Shown here one piece after another: positions 11,094 through 21,739 of a DNA stretch of 64,000 nucleotides. This stretch comes from Undaria pinnatifida (Eukaryota > Sar > Phaeophyceae > Laminariales > Alariaceae): contig JABAKD010000029.1 of assembly GCA_012845835.1 (NCBI GenBank), positions 4,924,000 through 4,987,999 of the forward strand. Direction: 5' to 3'. The notes beneath the pieces are model-generated. The model saw only the letters and a list, made by a program, of their open reading frames with translations, was not told where the DNA came from and made no database searches. Positions within the stretch are counted from its first letter, which is position 1, and the number at the start of each line of letters is the position of its first letter. The position numbers and the translations under genes were made by a program.

Positions 11094-11370
11094 ACAGACA
11101 TAAGTCATGAGAGTCGAAATGCTGAAATCGGTCGGACTTCGGTGGGAACCGGTGTTGTTGTCGGAGACAAGTTGCTGGTGAAGGAGGCGGAGTCTGTGAT
11201 GGCAAGATACATCATAAATTAGGCTACGAGCACTGGACCTTGGGAGGTGACTGAAGGTGTCTTACCAGGACTCAGCTACATCGTCACGATGAATGGGCGA
11301 GGGATTCGCCGATGACGGGCGTTAGCAGCGAATATCAAGATACTCCACTTACGTCCGGACGACCCCCGTC
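11094..11370 (+). pseudogene. Integrase C-terminal (GPF-like) region of element 1
   Basis: The segment VVVGDKLLVKE, then TGPWEVTEGVLPGLSYIV, then KILHLRPDD corresponds to the integrase C-terminal domain (VGD-V-V...GPF-V...Y-V...VH---L-P) of Ty3/gypsy elements. One TAG (about 11220) and one TGA (about 11314) interrupt it. Confidence 0.65.
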
Positions 11371-11387
11371 ACGACTTTGAAAACGAA

Positions 11388-11672
11388 TTGGCTCACCTGG
11401 CATGGGGGGTTGACTTCGGACTTGCGGAGCCGTCGGTTGCAGCGTCGCCTATGTATACCCTGACAGACAGAAAGGCTGTGATGGGTCAGGGCAACGCTTG
11501 GAAGTGGCGATACAAGGGACGGTTCGTGGATGGCATGCAGTCGCAATGGCTGTCCGAAGAGGAGGCGCGAGACAGTTTCTCCCCTTTACAGCTTGACGTT
11601 TACCATGCGCTGTGGGAAACTCATTACGGAGCGGAGTGCCAGGCAAGACCGAGATCGACGCTAACGCGATAG
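11388..11672 (+). pseudogene. Chromodomain-like segment of element 1
   Basis: The frame stays open from the integrase C-terminus. It contains NAWKWRYKGRFVDGMQSQWL followed by an acidic helix with EEEARDSF. Spacing and aromatic positions resemble a retroviral chromodomain (Y-VKW-G-----TWEP), which in chromoviruses binds histone marks and directs integration. The match is by eye only. Confidence 0.45.
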
Positions 11673-11699
11673 GAAAGAGATGGGATCGACCTCGAACGT

Positions 11700-11911
11700 G
11701 CGTTGAAAGAACACCCCGTGGAGATCGTCATCTGGAGGGAATTCGCGGAGGCGGAAGGAAACAACTAGCGTCACCCTTCAAAGATCTTCGACTACAAGTC
11801 ACCGTACTGGCGGGTTCGGTACGCAGACGGAGGTTGGAAGGAGCCCAGCGAACGTGAAATCTTGGAAGCTAGGGGGACTGGACATTCGCAATCCGATCCC
11901 CCTTATGCACT
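11700..11911 (+). pseudogene. C-terminal PYWRVRYADG module of element 1
   Basis: After one TAG, the same strand encodes KIFDYKSPYWRVRYADGGW, then KEPSEREI. From memory, this PYWRVRY-DG-WEE(L) pattern is a recurrent tail module in some protist Ty3/gypsy Pol proteins; no function is assigned. It supports the gypsy call and the plus orientation. The frame ends shortly after, at about 11911. Confidence 0.45.
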
Positions 11912-12280
11912 AGTAACGTGAAGTGGAGTTTGATGGAGAATGGGAGAAGACGTTAGCCGGAGATCAACTAGCGAGCAAGATCAAGGCCTCGGCCTACCCT
12001 GGTTAACGGGAAAAGCGGGGAAGTGGTGGATAAGAGGCTTTCAGCTGGTGCGCCTGATGAGCAAAAAATCTAGGAAGTCCAGCAGTACCGATCTTGGACC
12101 CAATGCGGAAAAGCTCGAGGCCCAGGCTCCCTACTCCCGAAGAGACGCCTTTTCATGAAAATGGTAGACGCCACTCACTCGAGCTTGAGAGTAATCGAAA
12201 CACGACTGAGTGTGGGAAACGACCCCCACTCTTACTCCAGTGTATCCGCATCCCGGTTATCACGGATTTCTTGAGAAGCC

Positions 12281-12292
12281 GTGCTGGGGGGG
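12281..12292 (+). other. Polypurine tract candidate of element 1
   Basis: GTGCTGGGGGGG runs directly into the TG of the right LTR, the position expected for the plus-strand primer. It is short and G-only in its last seven bases. Confidence 0.4.
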
Positions 12293-12733
12293 TGTTGCGG
12301 CGGATTGACATGACGTCACGTGAAATACGTAGCGGAATGCTGCCTAGGTCTGTACAACTCCTGTCAGTCTAGAAAGGATATTATAGCTCACGGTACCAGT
12401 CCAAAAACAAAATACTAAACCAAACGAGGGGAAAAGGAACATGAACTCTATCTGACACGAGCGTGAGTGACTGCGAACCAAGCTTGAGTACAGTGATCGT
12501 TACCGTAAGGTATTGTTGGAGGTTTTATCCGGATATCTGTTATATAGCACTAGCGCTTGGGAGAGGACTGCGTGAGACAAGACTGGCGTTTGAGAGCTGT
12601 TGTAACAAGCAGACGAGAGGAATCAGCCTGAAGGGATACACGGAGGGAATGAATCAGAAGCGGTGAGAGACTAGGGACAAGGGGGTGGAGACCTGGGAGC
12701 GTGTGTCTATAATAGTTATTATACTTCGTTACA
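12293..12733 (+). repeat. 3' LTR of element 1
   Basis: 441 bp, beginning TGTTGCGGCGGATT and ending TTCGTTACA, matching 6133-6571. The TATATAG motif and the run TAGCACTAGCGCTTGG are conserved in both. Confidence 0.82.
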
Positions 12734-14390
12734 CATGCTGACCTGTCGATTCAGGCAGTACCCCACATAGTTTGTGCTTGTAACGCGTATGGCAATGTAC
12801 ATACATTGGCATGCAGAAATACCAGGGAAATGTGCGAGAGTACAACATGAGTCGGGGGCCGTTGTGGTCAGGGAACACATATGAAGTATGTCAGGGGTCG
12901 GTTAGACAGTCGAGTTTCTCCCCGCTTTTCAACACAACACATATCGTTTCTGTTTATCTTCTCAGCGCAAGGTACTGTTGTTGTTAGTGCGAAAATTCTG
13001 CATACTTATATAGGACATCGTCCTACCTTGGGCCTCTCCTGCTGTAAGCAGTGCTCACGGGGCACCGCCAAGCTGTGGAGGAACGAGCAGCGAAAGCAAC
13101 AACGCGTGGCAACAGCAACGGGAGCGGCAGCGACGGCGGAGACACAAGCTCGGTTAAAGGGCCTGGGAGTTTCCGCAGCGAGTACACCCGTGGCGCGCAC
13201 GCAGACCGCTATCCCGCATCCGGATTTTTGCTTCTTGCTTCTTTTTTCTCATTCATTTTTCAGCTAGCTGCCGGCAAATGCAAGGAAGGGGGGGGTAAAA
13301 ATTGGGTGTACTGCTGTTGAACTACCACCCGTACAATCCGACAACGCCATAGAGGGCAAGCGAAACTGGAGGGAGCCATGGTGAGAGCAACGAGACGGGC
13401 ACAGTCCAGGAAAGCGCGCTCTCCTGGATGTGCCGTTGACCAAAAGATCAGCGGATACCGGTCGAAGTGTATAGTCTACAACAGCAATACTACTGTGTTG
13501 TACTATAGGATCCACTCGCAAAAACGTTATTAAAAACAATGTTCAGTGAAAAAAAGCAACAATAACAAAAACAAAAAATGACGAGAAAAGAAGATCTTGC
13601 AAGCGCCATTGGGTATCGACGCCGGACGGTGCCGCCAAGCGCCATTGGGTATCGACGCGGGACGCGTGCAAGGGCATAACCGTGCCCACCTAGCTGCTGC
13701 GATGCACCGCGCCCACCTAACTGGAGCTGGACAGCCTGGGCTCCTACGAGCGCGTGCTAAAAGTCTCGCGCACGCGCTCAAAAAAAAATGAAACAACAAA
13801 ATGAGAGACGCGCTCGGAGCACAAGGATACAGCAGCAGAGAAGCAGCAAGCAGAGCAACGACGAGAAATCAAAACCAAGAGAGATATACACTGGGTGATC
13901 CTCCGCAAGGGCATGCGCGTATCTGGGATGGACACCATGTCACAAATCTTGCCCTAGTGCAGCGAGGTCTAGAGTCAAGGCGAGACAGACGAGGATATCT
14001 ATCAAGGCGACACAGATGAGGATATCTAGCCTACTAGCGTCGCAGGGCCCCCAAGTGGGCCATGTCTGTAGCACGTCTCAGATCTTCACAAAACTGGCTT
14101 CCGAAGGACCGACTCGACCGAAATCAGAAGGTGCTTGTACGTTTCTCGGGGGAAGAGAGCAAGTCCCCTGTGAAGGTACTCAATGTGTGAAGTCTCCCAA
14201 GAAAGTAGTGTGTAAATGGTAACTTCATTGCTTATTCGAAGAACTTATGAACGTGAACCTAAAGAATTGATTGTGTCCGGGCAGGGCAGCCATAACCGAC
14301 TTAGGGAGAGGACTCATATAGCGCGGCCCCTACTATCACGAAAACGCCTCTGTCATAGTAACTCTTGAAATTGTCCCGGAACCGTAGTAC
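12734..14390. other. Unassigned stretch
   Basis: No gene is recognised. A 36-bp unit is duplicated at 13600-13670 (CAAGCGCCATTGGGTATCGAC in each copy). A shorter duplication with GAGGATATCTA lies near 13990-14027. Overlapping frames of 60-130 codons near 12.9-14.2 kb carry no known motif. Confidence 0.45.
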
Positions 14391-14391
14391 A

Positions 14392-15100
14392 AGGTACGCA
14401 TGATACAAAAACCAGGTTTATGTACGTGTTTCGTGTACTCGTCTTTTTGCTTTCTTCAGATGATTGTCACCTCTCGGTCCCCATGTGCCCCCCCCCCCCC
14501 CCGGGAATACCGCACGTACAGCCGTTCAGAATGTGACATCAACAATCACACTGCACAACGCAGGGCAATTAGCTCTGCACAAGCACATCTTGGCATTATT
14601 ATCAATTCGCTGTTCGCACCAAATAATCACGAGCCTCTCCTTCCTGCCCCATATATTTACATGTTTCATTTGTTGAATAGTTGCATTCTTCCCTGCGCGA
14701 GCGTAGCGGGCGGAGTCAGCAGCTTTGCGGAGCAGAGCCCCGTGCTTTCTTTAGTACCTCCAGGTATAGGGTGAAGTACCAGGTACCAGGTACAGTTGGT
14801 ACGTGTGTGTACTCGTCTTTTCGCTTTTCGTCGTTGGTTTTGTTCTCCATCTCGGTCCTCTTCGCGATTTTGTTTTCGCAAATTACACCCGTACTCTACT
14901 GGAACGTGACATCGTCAACATTCAGCACAGCACAGACAGGGCAATCAGCTCCGCACAAGTAGCTCTTGGCATTATCTAATCGCTAGCTGCATTAAGTCAT
15001 GGACCTCTTCTTTCTGCCCCCTTCACTCAAGTATTAGTTGAAATCTTTTTTTGCGCGAGCGCAGCGGGCGGCGTGAGCCGCAGGCGGAGCGGAACCCTTG
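14392..15100 (+). repeat. Tandem duplication, ~370-bp unit
   Basis: Copy 1 (about 14392-14745) and copy 2 (about 14766-15100) share GTACTCGTCTTTT, CGGTCC(C/T), GGGCAAT(T/C)AGCTC, CTTGGCATTAT and end with GCGCGAGCG(T/C)AGCGGGCGG. Between the shared blocks they diverge, so the duplication is old. Copy 1 carries a C15 run at 14490-14504. Confidence 0.7.
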
Positions 15101-15479
15101 TAAGCCCTAAATCTATCTACCCTTCCCCTCTGATCAATTGATTTTGTACGGCATTGGGGGGGGGCGGGCGGTGAACACAATCCTATCATCGGGAAAGACC
15201 ACTTGTTAGTGTGGGTGCGCCAAAGCGTGACACAAATTACCAACAACCTTTACAATTTCGTGACACAAAATACCGACCGCAAAGCGTTTCGTGACACGCG
15301 TAAAAGCCATCCCAGCCCTCCCAAGACAATCCAAGCATGAGAGACTGCTCCGGCCTGTGGCACGGCCTCTGGCACGGCCATTGGTACGGACGCCACCTCT
15401 GGGGTAGCCTTTCTTGCCGTTGACGAGTCCGGTTCGTCAGAAGCAGCAGATTCTGCTGTGATACCGGTGGCGGCTCTAG

Positions 15480-15761
15480 ACGAGTTGGGCAACACGGGCG
15501 GGCAAGGAGGACGCGGCAGCGAAGGAGAACAGCGCGAGCGCGAGCAAGGCTCTTCTCGTAGGTTCTGGCTCGCAATATGCTGAGGATGAATACGGTGAAC
15601 CGCTAATCTTGTCCACAGATGAAGAACCTGCCTTGTCGTCAATGGAAGTTGCGGCTGCAAAGCACAGGGAGCGTGCCGACGCTCTTGGAGACGCAGTTGC
15701 AAAGCGGTTGGTAATACTGAAGCAGTTGACAGGAACCGGAAAACGTGGAAGACCAAAGTGA
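15480..15761 (+). pseudogene. Coding relic ending in an AT-hook-like tail
   Basis: A 93-codon plus-strand frame, open after a TAG at 15477, runs to a TGA at 15759. It has an Ala/Lys/Ser-rich start, then an acidic segment (AEDEYGEP, STDEEP), then a basic helix (AAAKHRERADALGDAVAKRL), then TGTGKRGRPK at the stop. KRGRPK resembles an AT-hook or nuclear signal and is a common C-terminal tail of DNA-binding proteins, including some transposases. There is no start codon in a plausible position, and neighbouring frames (15341-15480) look like frameshifted continuation rich in Ala/Gly/Ser. It is most likely the end of a broken gene; the family is unknown. Confidence 0.4.
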
Positions 15762-15919
15762 GATGGATCGCGGCACTGGTTGGTTGGTGTCGGCACGCAG
15801 AGGATGGTATATTGCCAGTGCACAAACAGCATTGCGTTACCAATCAAAATGTAGCTGGTCTGTAGCAGCGGTAGCAGTAGCAGCAGCAGCCGTAGAGATA
15901 GTCATACACATATCTCTTT

Positions 15920-16562
15920 ACTCACTGATTGTACGACTTACCCCAGGATATACATGATAAACTGATGCATTATTTCCAAAACCGTCACATTTATCCCCTC
16001 ATAAAAATGTATAGTTTCCACGCAAATGTTGAGCCGCCCCCCCCGCCCCCCCCCCCGCCCCACCCCCCCGCCCCCCCCCCCCCAATAATAAACTGGTGCC
16101 AAACCGTCAGATTTATCGCCTTGAAAGGATTTATAGCTTACATGCACAAATTGCCCACCCTCCCCCCCCACCCTCCCCCCCCACCCCCCCCCCCCCCCCT
16201 CCAAACCCGCTCGCTTTTGATCAAAACCAGGCCCCCACGTCCTTCATAACTCCGCCCCCCCCCCACACCGGTTATTCGACTTACAAGATTCACTTGAAAA
16301 AAGGATACATTTCCCACCACAGCTGTCAGATTTTGTCCCCCTCAGAAACGGGTTTTATAGTTTCCGCGCACAGACTGACTAAAATCACCCTGTTGACCCT
16401 GATAGCTACACTGTAGTTGTAAGGGGAGTCGCCGACGTATATCCTTAATGAGGATACACAACTCGTAATGCGCGCGATCGGAGTATCACACACAGCTTGC
16501 AAAGATGAGTTTCGACGAAATCTTCGATCTCACAGCTGGAGTGTATTTTCATTTTCAATAAT
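15920..16562 (+). repeat. C-rich repeat, copy B (most complete single copy)
   Basis: It runs from TCACTGATTGTACGACTTACCCC to TTTTCATTTTCAATAA and matches the tandem units at 42-46 kb throughout. It contains two C-rich blocks (16028-16083 and 16150-16200) and three degenerate ~60-bp internal sub-repeats built on GTCA-ATTT-TCCCC and TTTATAGTTTCC-CGCACA. It ends with the mini-frame MSFDEIFDLTAGVYFHFQ (16505-16561). The best single reference copy of this family in the window. Confidence 0.88.
16505..16561 (+). other. Conserved 18-codon mini-frame of the C-rich repeat
   Basis: ATG to TAA encodes 18 residues, starting MSFDEIFDLTAG. The same frame occurs at 42784-42840 (identical product) and 44294-44350 (one F-to-I change), and with changes at 45955 and 23371. 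Whether it is translated is unknown. Its conservation may only reflect DNA conservation of the repeat's 3' end. Confidence 0.35.
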
Positions 16563-16965
16563 GTACATATACCAGTATATAAAATCATTCTTGGGTTTCA
16601 GATATTCGGTCAGGAGTTTGTTTTTGGCTCGGCCCAAGAATGCGATTCGCGGAACTGGAATTCTCTGTCGAATAGCTCCGTTCGAACGCCGCCTTTGGGG
16701 GGCGACTCCAACGCCCCTCGCTCTGCCGCGTCCTTTCCACACATCGACGTGATCGCGGGCGGATGCCGAGCGAGACAAGCGAGAAGGTGCAAAAATACCG
16801 CATGTCGAGAAGGAACTTCGGAGATTTTGATTGTATCTTGTATGCAGCGCCTGGATGATTTACAATCATTGGCATCATTCTCAAACGGTACTTGATAATG
16901 TTTGTATTTTTGCGGTGGCATACTCTTGAGCGTGCGTTTATTTTTTTGCTGTACTTTTTTACTAG

Positions 16966-17157
16966 TTCGTTTTGTTTCTTGCTCGGCCTCTATTGTTTTT
17001 GTCTCTGATCGTGTTGCCTGTTGTTTTTTTACCTTTCATCTGCTTCCTGCAAATTTTGTTTTTCTGCCAACACGAATTTGACCTTATTCGCGATTTTTCT
17101 TCATTTTTGTCTGGTAAGTTGAACGTCCTACCATTTGCCGCTAATTTGCCACCTGTG
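16966..17157 (+). repeat. Dispersed repeat, copy 2 (pairs with 1366-1556)
   Basis: It shares TTTCTTGCTCGGCCT, CTGCAAATTT, CTGCCAACACGA, TTTTTGTCT and GCTAATTTGCC with the copy at 1.4 kb, in the same order and orientation. Confidence 0.7.
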
Positions 17158-17289
17158 GACAACATTTCCAAGTTGGATTCATCTCCAAACTGGAATCTCT
17201 TTTGTTTCCCGGCGTCGCTTTTTTCATTTCAGCCTCGAAGTGCTTCCCTTATCGTATGTAGCTACTACAACTGATTCTGTCTGTTGTTG

Positions 17290-17362
17290 CCTTTCGGCTC
17301 AGTGGGTATAGTGCTACGTAACAAACGAAGGATGTGTAGTGAGTACGATTCTCACCGAGATC
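17290..17362 (+). repeat. tRNA-like (SINE-like) sequence 1
   Basis: CGGCTCAGTGGGTAT resembles a pol III A box, and GAGTACGATTCTC, 47 nt later, a degraded B box. No acceptor stem closes, so this is not a functional tRNA. It is best read as a tRNA-derived fragment. Confidence 0.4.
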
Positions 17363-17572
17363 ATATTTGGTGTTCAGGAGCGCGCGCTGGAGAAGTGTGA
17401 ATGGTTATGATAGCTGTTAGTGTTCTCCTGCGTACTACTAACCGTGGTACGTGGAGATGGGAAAGCTCCGGAGGTCTCTCTCACGAAGTCGGTGACAATT
17501 AATTATCGAACCCTATAACGTATTTAGTTTTTTATTTTTGCATAATAACCCACTGAGTTATTGAGACACGCG

Positions 17573-17614
17573 ACAGTGGGTAGTGCTATGTGTCGTGAGT
17601 TCGATTATCACCGC
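17573..17614 (+). repeat. tRNA-like sequence 2
   Basis: CAGTGGGTAGTGCTATGTGTCGTGAGTTCGATTATCACCG parallels sequence 1 (CAGTGGGTA, GTGCTA, TGTGT, GTGAGT-CGATT-TCACCG) with an internal deletion of roughly 20 nt. The B box (GAGTTCGATTATC) is better preserved than in sequence 1. Confidence 0.4.
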
Positions 17615-17729
17615 TTTTATATTTATTTGTCTTTTTCCAGCGTGCACCTGACGACATTATCAATGGTTATTTTTTTGTAGTTTGACATATTATGTAGCAC
17701 TACCCTCCGAGCTTCTGAGTCAAGTGATC

Positions 17730-17798
17730 AAGTAGCTCAGTGGGCAGGGCTGCAAGGTTCTTCGGTCAAGTTGTTTTGTTCGAAAGGCGCTGTCCAAC
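17730..17798 (+). repeat. tRNA-like sequence 3
   Basis: AAGTAGCTCAGTGGGCAGGGC is a good A-box match, followed about 40 nt later by TTTTGTTCGAAAGGC, a weak B box. No cloverleaf could be closed by eye. Confidence 0.35.
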
Positions 17799-18117
17799 GC
17801 CTTCCTTCTCCGTCCCCTATACCTGATCGTGAACGCGTACTACGTACGGGAGGTAAGAAACACATTCGAGAATAGCGGGGATGATTTCATATTTTGGATT
17901 CCTGGGCAGTTATTTTTCCGAGAACGGGTCAACGCGTGGCGTACTGATTGATGACACAGCAGAAATATAGAGTACTAATAATAGGTATCATCTTGACAAC
18001 ATGTCGTGTGCGCGAGCAATCGATGATACACGGCAGTAAATTGTCGGTAATAATTGTCGACGATATAGTCTATACCTGGTACGCTGTTTTCAAATTCCGA
18101 GCTTCAAGAGCAGCAGC

Positions 18118-18376
<259 letters not shown>

Positions 18377-18569
18377 TTGTTCTTCTCACATTAATCGCAC
18401 AATCAAGTCCGTGGTCACAGGACAGGCTCCATCAGTGAAAAATTAGGTTGTTGACTGACACCACAGGCAACACCTCTCCGTGTAACGCGGTGTCAACCGC
18501 CATACAATATGGAGGAATGCATTTTCTACGCAAAGATCCTCTTTTGTTTTGATCACTTGTCAGCCGGGC

Positions 18570-18640
18570 GCCCGGGTGGTCTAGTTGTTTTACCCTCGAA
18601 CACTACTAACGTTTGTCCGTCCTTGAATTCAATACCTACC
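18570..18640 (+). repeat. tRNA-like sequence 4
   Basis: GGGTGGTCTAGTTGTTTTA (A-box-like) and CCTTGAATTCAATACC (B-box-like), about 45 nt apart. The acceptor arms do not pair. Confidence 0.35.
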
Positions 18641-19639
18641 GCGATGAGATTTGACATTATTTGCATAAATGCAAAAAAAGATGGTAATCAACTGCTGAAA
18701 GCGTCTGGCAACGTGGCTAGGTACAATTTGACGCAAGTCGACGAGGGAAGAAAATGCAGGTTTTTTCTCCCGATTCAAAAGAAGGCACTTGCCGAAGTCT
18801 GGAGGGAGGAGGAGGGCCCGCCATGTGACCCCGGATCTGAGTTACTACTGGGAGGGAGCGCGAGAGTGGTGCGAGGATAATAATTGAGAGGAAGAAGAAA
18901 AAACGTGACGAAGGTATATTACTACTCCCAGTAAAGAATATGTCAGTCTCTAGGAAATATGGACGGCACTGTGTTCAGTCGTGATGGTAGAGACACTCCG
19001 GATATTATCTCTTGAGGGGACGCGTCCGATTTCGACAACGTGAAAGCACCCGTTAAGCAAAGACAGCAGACACATATCCCGCCTTCCCGAGTAAAAACAG
19101 GGAAAAGCGGTCCGCCAACCACCCGTACGAGCAAAGCCACCCCCGCACCTATCATACACAACGCCACCGCAACGCGGGATCGTTCTCGTCTTCTTCGTTT
19201 TCCTTCTCGCCCGTGCCCACGCAAACCAATCAATGCGACAGCCTTTAGGTAACAAACAAAGCTCTCTTCTTCCAAACCCTTGCCGGCTGACATGCTCCCA
19301 TGTCGATGTTTATTGCAAACCGACTTTGAATCCTGTCGACTTCGAACCTCCATTGCCACGGAGACATCATGGCAAGTCCTCTTTCGTTTCGTCTAGAGCC
19401 GGCGCAGGTTCTGAATACTCGTTTCTGTATCTTTGTTTGATATTATACGCCAACTTTTTTTTGACGGCGCATTAAACAACAGTGTGTTTCGCCTATCCTT
19501 GCCTTCTTGGTTGTAAACTGCTATTTTCTTCTGTGAAAGTATGACGTTCATAGTCCCATGTTCGTATGAAACTCTTGGCATAACCTTAAAGTTCAATGAA
19601 TGCCAAATCGGACAGCTGCACCTAAACTTGTCGAAGTGC
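18641..19639. other. Unassigned stretch
   Basis: No gene is recognised. The segment at about 18810-18890 (TGTGACCCCGGATCTGAG, GGAGCG, GATAAT) recurs near 55137-55205, so it is a faded dispersed repeat. Minus-strand frames of 101-138 codons near 19 kb have no motif. Confidence 0.45.
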
Positions 19640-20041
19640 TGCCCTGCCCTACCCGAAGCATGGACGCAGGCGAATGCCGGCGCCGATGCGGGGGCTTGTT
19701 TGTACATGTATAATTGTGTTTTTTTTTCACCTTCGGGCGCATCCCTTCGTGTTCGCACCTTTATCCAAAACCTCGGGTGGGGTGGGCACAATTCGACCGT
19801 CGGCTCACGTTGCGGGAGGTTTGGGCGCGATCCGTGCAGTGTGTCGCGCGTGGCAAGCCTTTTAAACATTTTTGGCCTTGGGCACACTTAAGGCAAATCC
19901 CCGGGTTTCCGCAACATCCCCGCGGGGATTGGGTTTCTGCATCCCTTATCCCCGCGTACGCACGTAAAATTTGGATGCAAACCCGGCTTTTCTGCTTTCG
20001 TTGAGGGTATAACACGTTTCTTTCCCTCTTTTTGCACAGAG
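19640..20041 (+). repeat. Direct repeat R, left copy (pairs with about 21740-22124)
   Basis: The core at about 19777-19860 (GGGTGGGGTGGGCACAATTC through GTCGCGCGTGGCAAGCC) is nearly identical in both copies. The flanking sequence (ATCCCCG-GGGATTGG-TTT, CCCCG-GTACGCACGTAA, TTTTTGCACAGAGCACCACG) is also shared. The pair brackets the 556-bp tandem duplication, in the same orientation. It could be LTR-like, but no TG...CA ends or interior coding sequence were found. Confidence 0.7.
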
Positions 20042-21150
20042 CACCACGCTACGATCCAGCCGCCCAGAAGCAGTCCAACCCCCTAGCAGCAGCAGCCTGC
20101 AACTGTATGCGCGTGTGGCTGCTGTTGTAGTAGCTGGTTCTTTGATCGGATCGTGGCATTTGTCACCCCATCATACCCCATCTTCCTGGTGTGCTGCCGC
20201 TTTGGACGCAATGAATCGCATGTCCATAGATCGCGCTAATTTCGTCAGTAATATAGGAACCTTCTTGATGAAAATTGATTCACTAACCCATCGTTACATT
20301 TACGTCCAAAGAGGAAGTATTTCCAAAGGGGTATTGTTTTGTGTCGGAGATTTTGCTCACGCCACAGATGACAGGTACCAAACATGAGGACGGCACAACG
20401 CTACGTGTACAACCCTACCGCACAGCAGCAGTAGTGGGATGCATCATGTACATGCGCGTGGCGAGTCCTCGCGATGCTGAGGCGAGTTGCTTTCGCCTTC
20501 GCGAGGGGACGATTTTGAATCGGACGACGATCAAAACAATCCAGCGTAATTTTTCTCGACTATAAATGCAAACAACAGTGGATATAGGCGCTGATGTCAC
20601 CACGCTACGATCCTGCCGCCCAGCAGCGGTCCAGCCTCCTAGCATCAGCAGCCAGCAACTCTATGCGCGTGTGGCTGCTGTTGTAGAAGCTTATTCTTTG
20701 GTCAGAGCGTGCCATTTGTCACCCCACCATACCCCTGTGCTGCCACTTCGTGCACGTCTCCATTGCATGTCCATAGATCGCGATAATTTAAACGGTAGTA
20801 TAGGAACCTCTCTGATTGTAATTTATCTACCAACCCATCATTACATTCACGTTCAAATAGATAGAGTGTTTTTACGTCCGTAGCAGAAGGTAATCATGTT
20901 ATGGGTCGGAGATTTTGCGCACACAGCAGATGACAGCGACCGGACAACATGAGGACAGCACAACGCTACGTGTACAACCTTGCCGCACAGCAGCAGTAGT
21001 AGGATACATGGTGTACGTGCGCGTGGCGAGTTCTCGCTATGCTGAGGCGAGTTGATTTTGTCTCCACGAGGGGACGGTTTTGAATCGGACGACGATCAAA
21101 GCAATCCAGCGTATTTTTTCTTGAATTTAAAAAGCAAACAGCAGTGGATA
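20042..21150 (+). repeat. 556-bp tandem duplication
   Basis: CACCACGCTACGATCC starts at 20042 and at 20598; the first ~150 bp recur a third time at 22125. The two main units share GCGCGTGTGGCTGCTGTTGTAG, CATGTCCATAGATCGCG, GTCGGAGATTTTGC, GAGGAC-GCACAACGCTACG and GTGGATATAGGCGCTGATG. Identity looks like roughly 80-85% with scattered indels. Frames of about 75-105 codons in the units are not conserved between copies, arguing against a duplicated gene. Confidence 0.8.
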
Positions 21151-21739
21151 TAGGCGCTGATGCTCCATGAGAAAGGGCTTCTCTGTCTCAGCGGCAATAA
21201 TGGAAGCCCTAAAATTCCTCATTCCGCGCACTCTCTGCGACGAACTGGCGGTGAAGGGGGATGAGTGCCCATGCTGGCGTGCATGACTCGTCGTTAAGTT
21301 CAATATCTGGCTCAAGAAAACACGAAGAGTACCTATTCTGGAATTAATTGCTGATTTCCATTCGAAACAACAGGAAACAAAGAAAAACATCAAAACCACG
21401 ATAGAAAGACGGCGCACGGAACAACTGGCTGCTGATTTGTTTTTTTGCCGGTTGAAAATCCACCTATTCGTCCTTTCATTTTAGCCACGCAAATTTTACT
21501 GCATAATAGTCGCCCGTATATAAAGTCCCCATCGTACGAGTACTGGCGCTTGACACGTACGTACTGATGGGATTACCACTTATTTCCGGTTCTCCGCCAC
21601 GACGGCGAGAGAGCGAACCGTACCCGGGAGGGCGCCTCCCCACACTCCGCCTTGAGCTGCGGACCAGAGAAAAGTTTTTACTACCATCAGGTACATCTTG
21701 TTTGCCCACGGACAGTCAGATGTTGGATGTTTGGTTTTC
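21151..21739. other. Unassigned stretch
   Basis: A plus-strand frame near 21190-21450 reads as two charged helices (LKFLIP..., then IELIADFHSKQQETKKN-like) but is broken by stops, and I cannot place it. No repeat match was found elsewhere in the window. Confidence 0.35.

Larger units (their letters stand above)
6133..12733 (+). mobile_element. Decayed Ty3/gypsy LTR retrotransposon (element 1)
   Basis: Two direct repeats of about 440 bp (6133-6571 and 12293-12733) bound a 5.7-kb interior holding, in order, a candidate primer-binding site, a Gly/Pro-rich frame, the tail of a reverse transcriptase, an integrase core, an integrase C-terminal region, a chromodomain-like segment and a G-rich tract directly before the right LTR. 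This order and the plus orientation fit a chromovirus-type Ty3/gypsy element. LTRs begin TG and end CA. They differ at very roughly one site in ten by eye, so the insertion is old. Protease, most of RT, RNase H and the integrase zinc-binding region were not found and may be deleted. No target-site duplication is visible: the flanks are GAAGG and CATGC. A C-rich repeat (7640-8195) lies inside. Confidence 0.82.
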
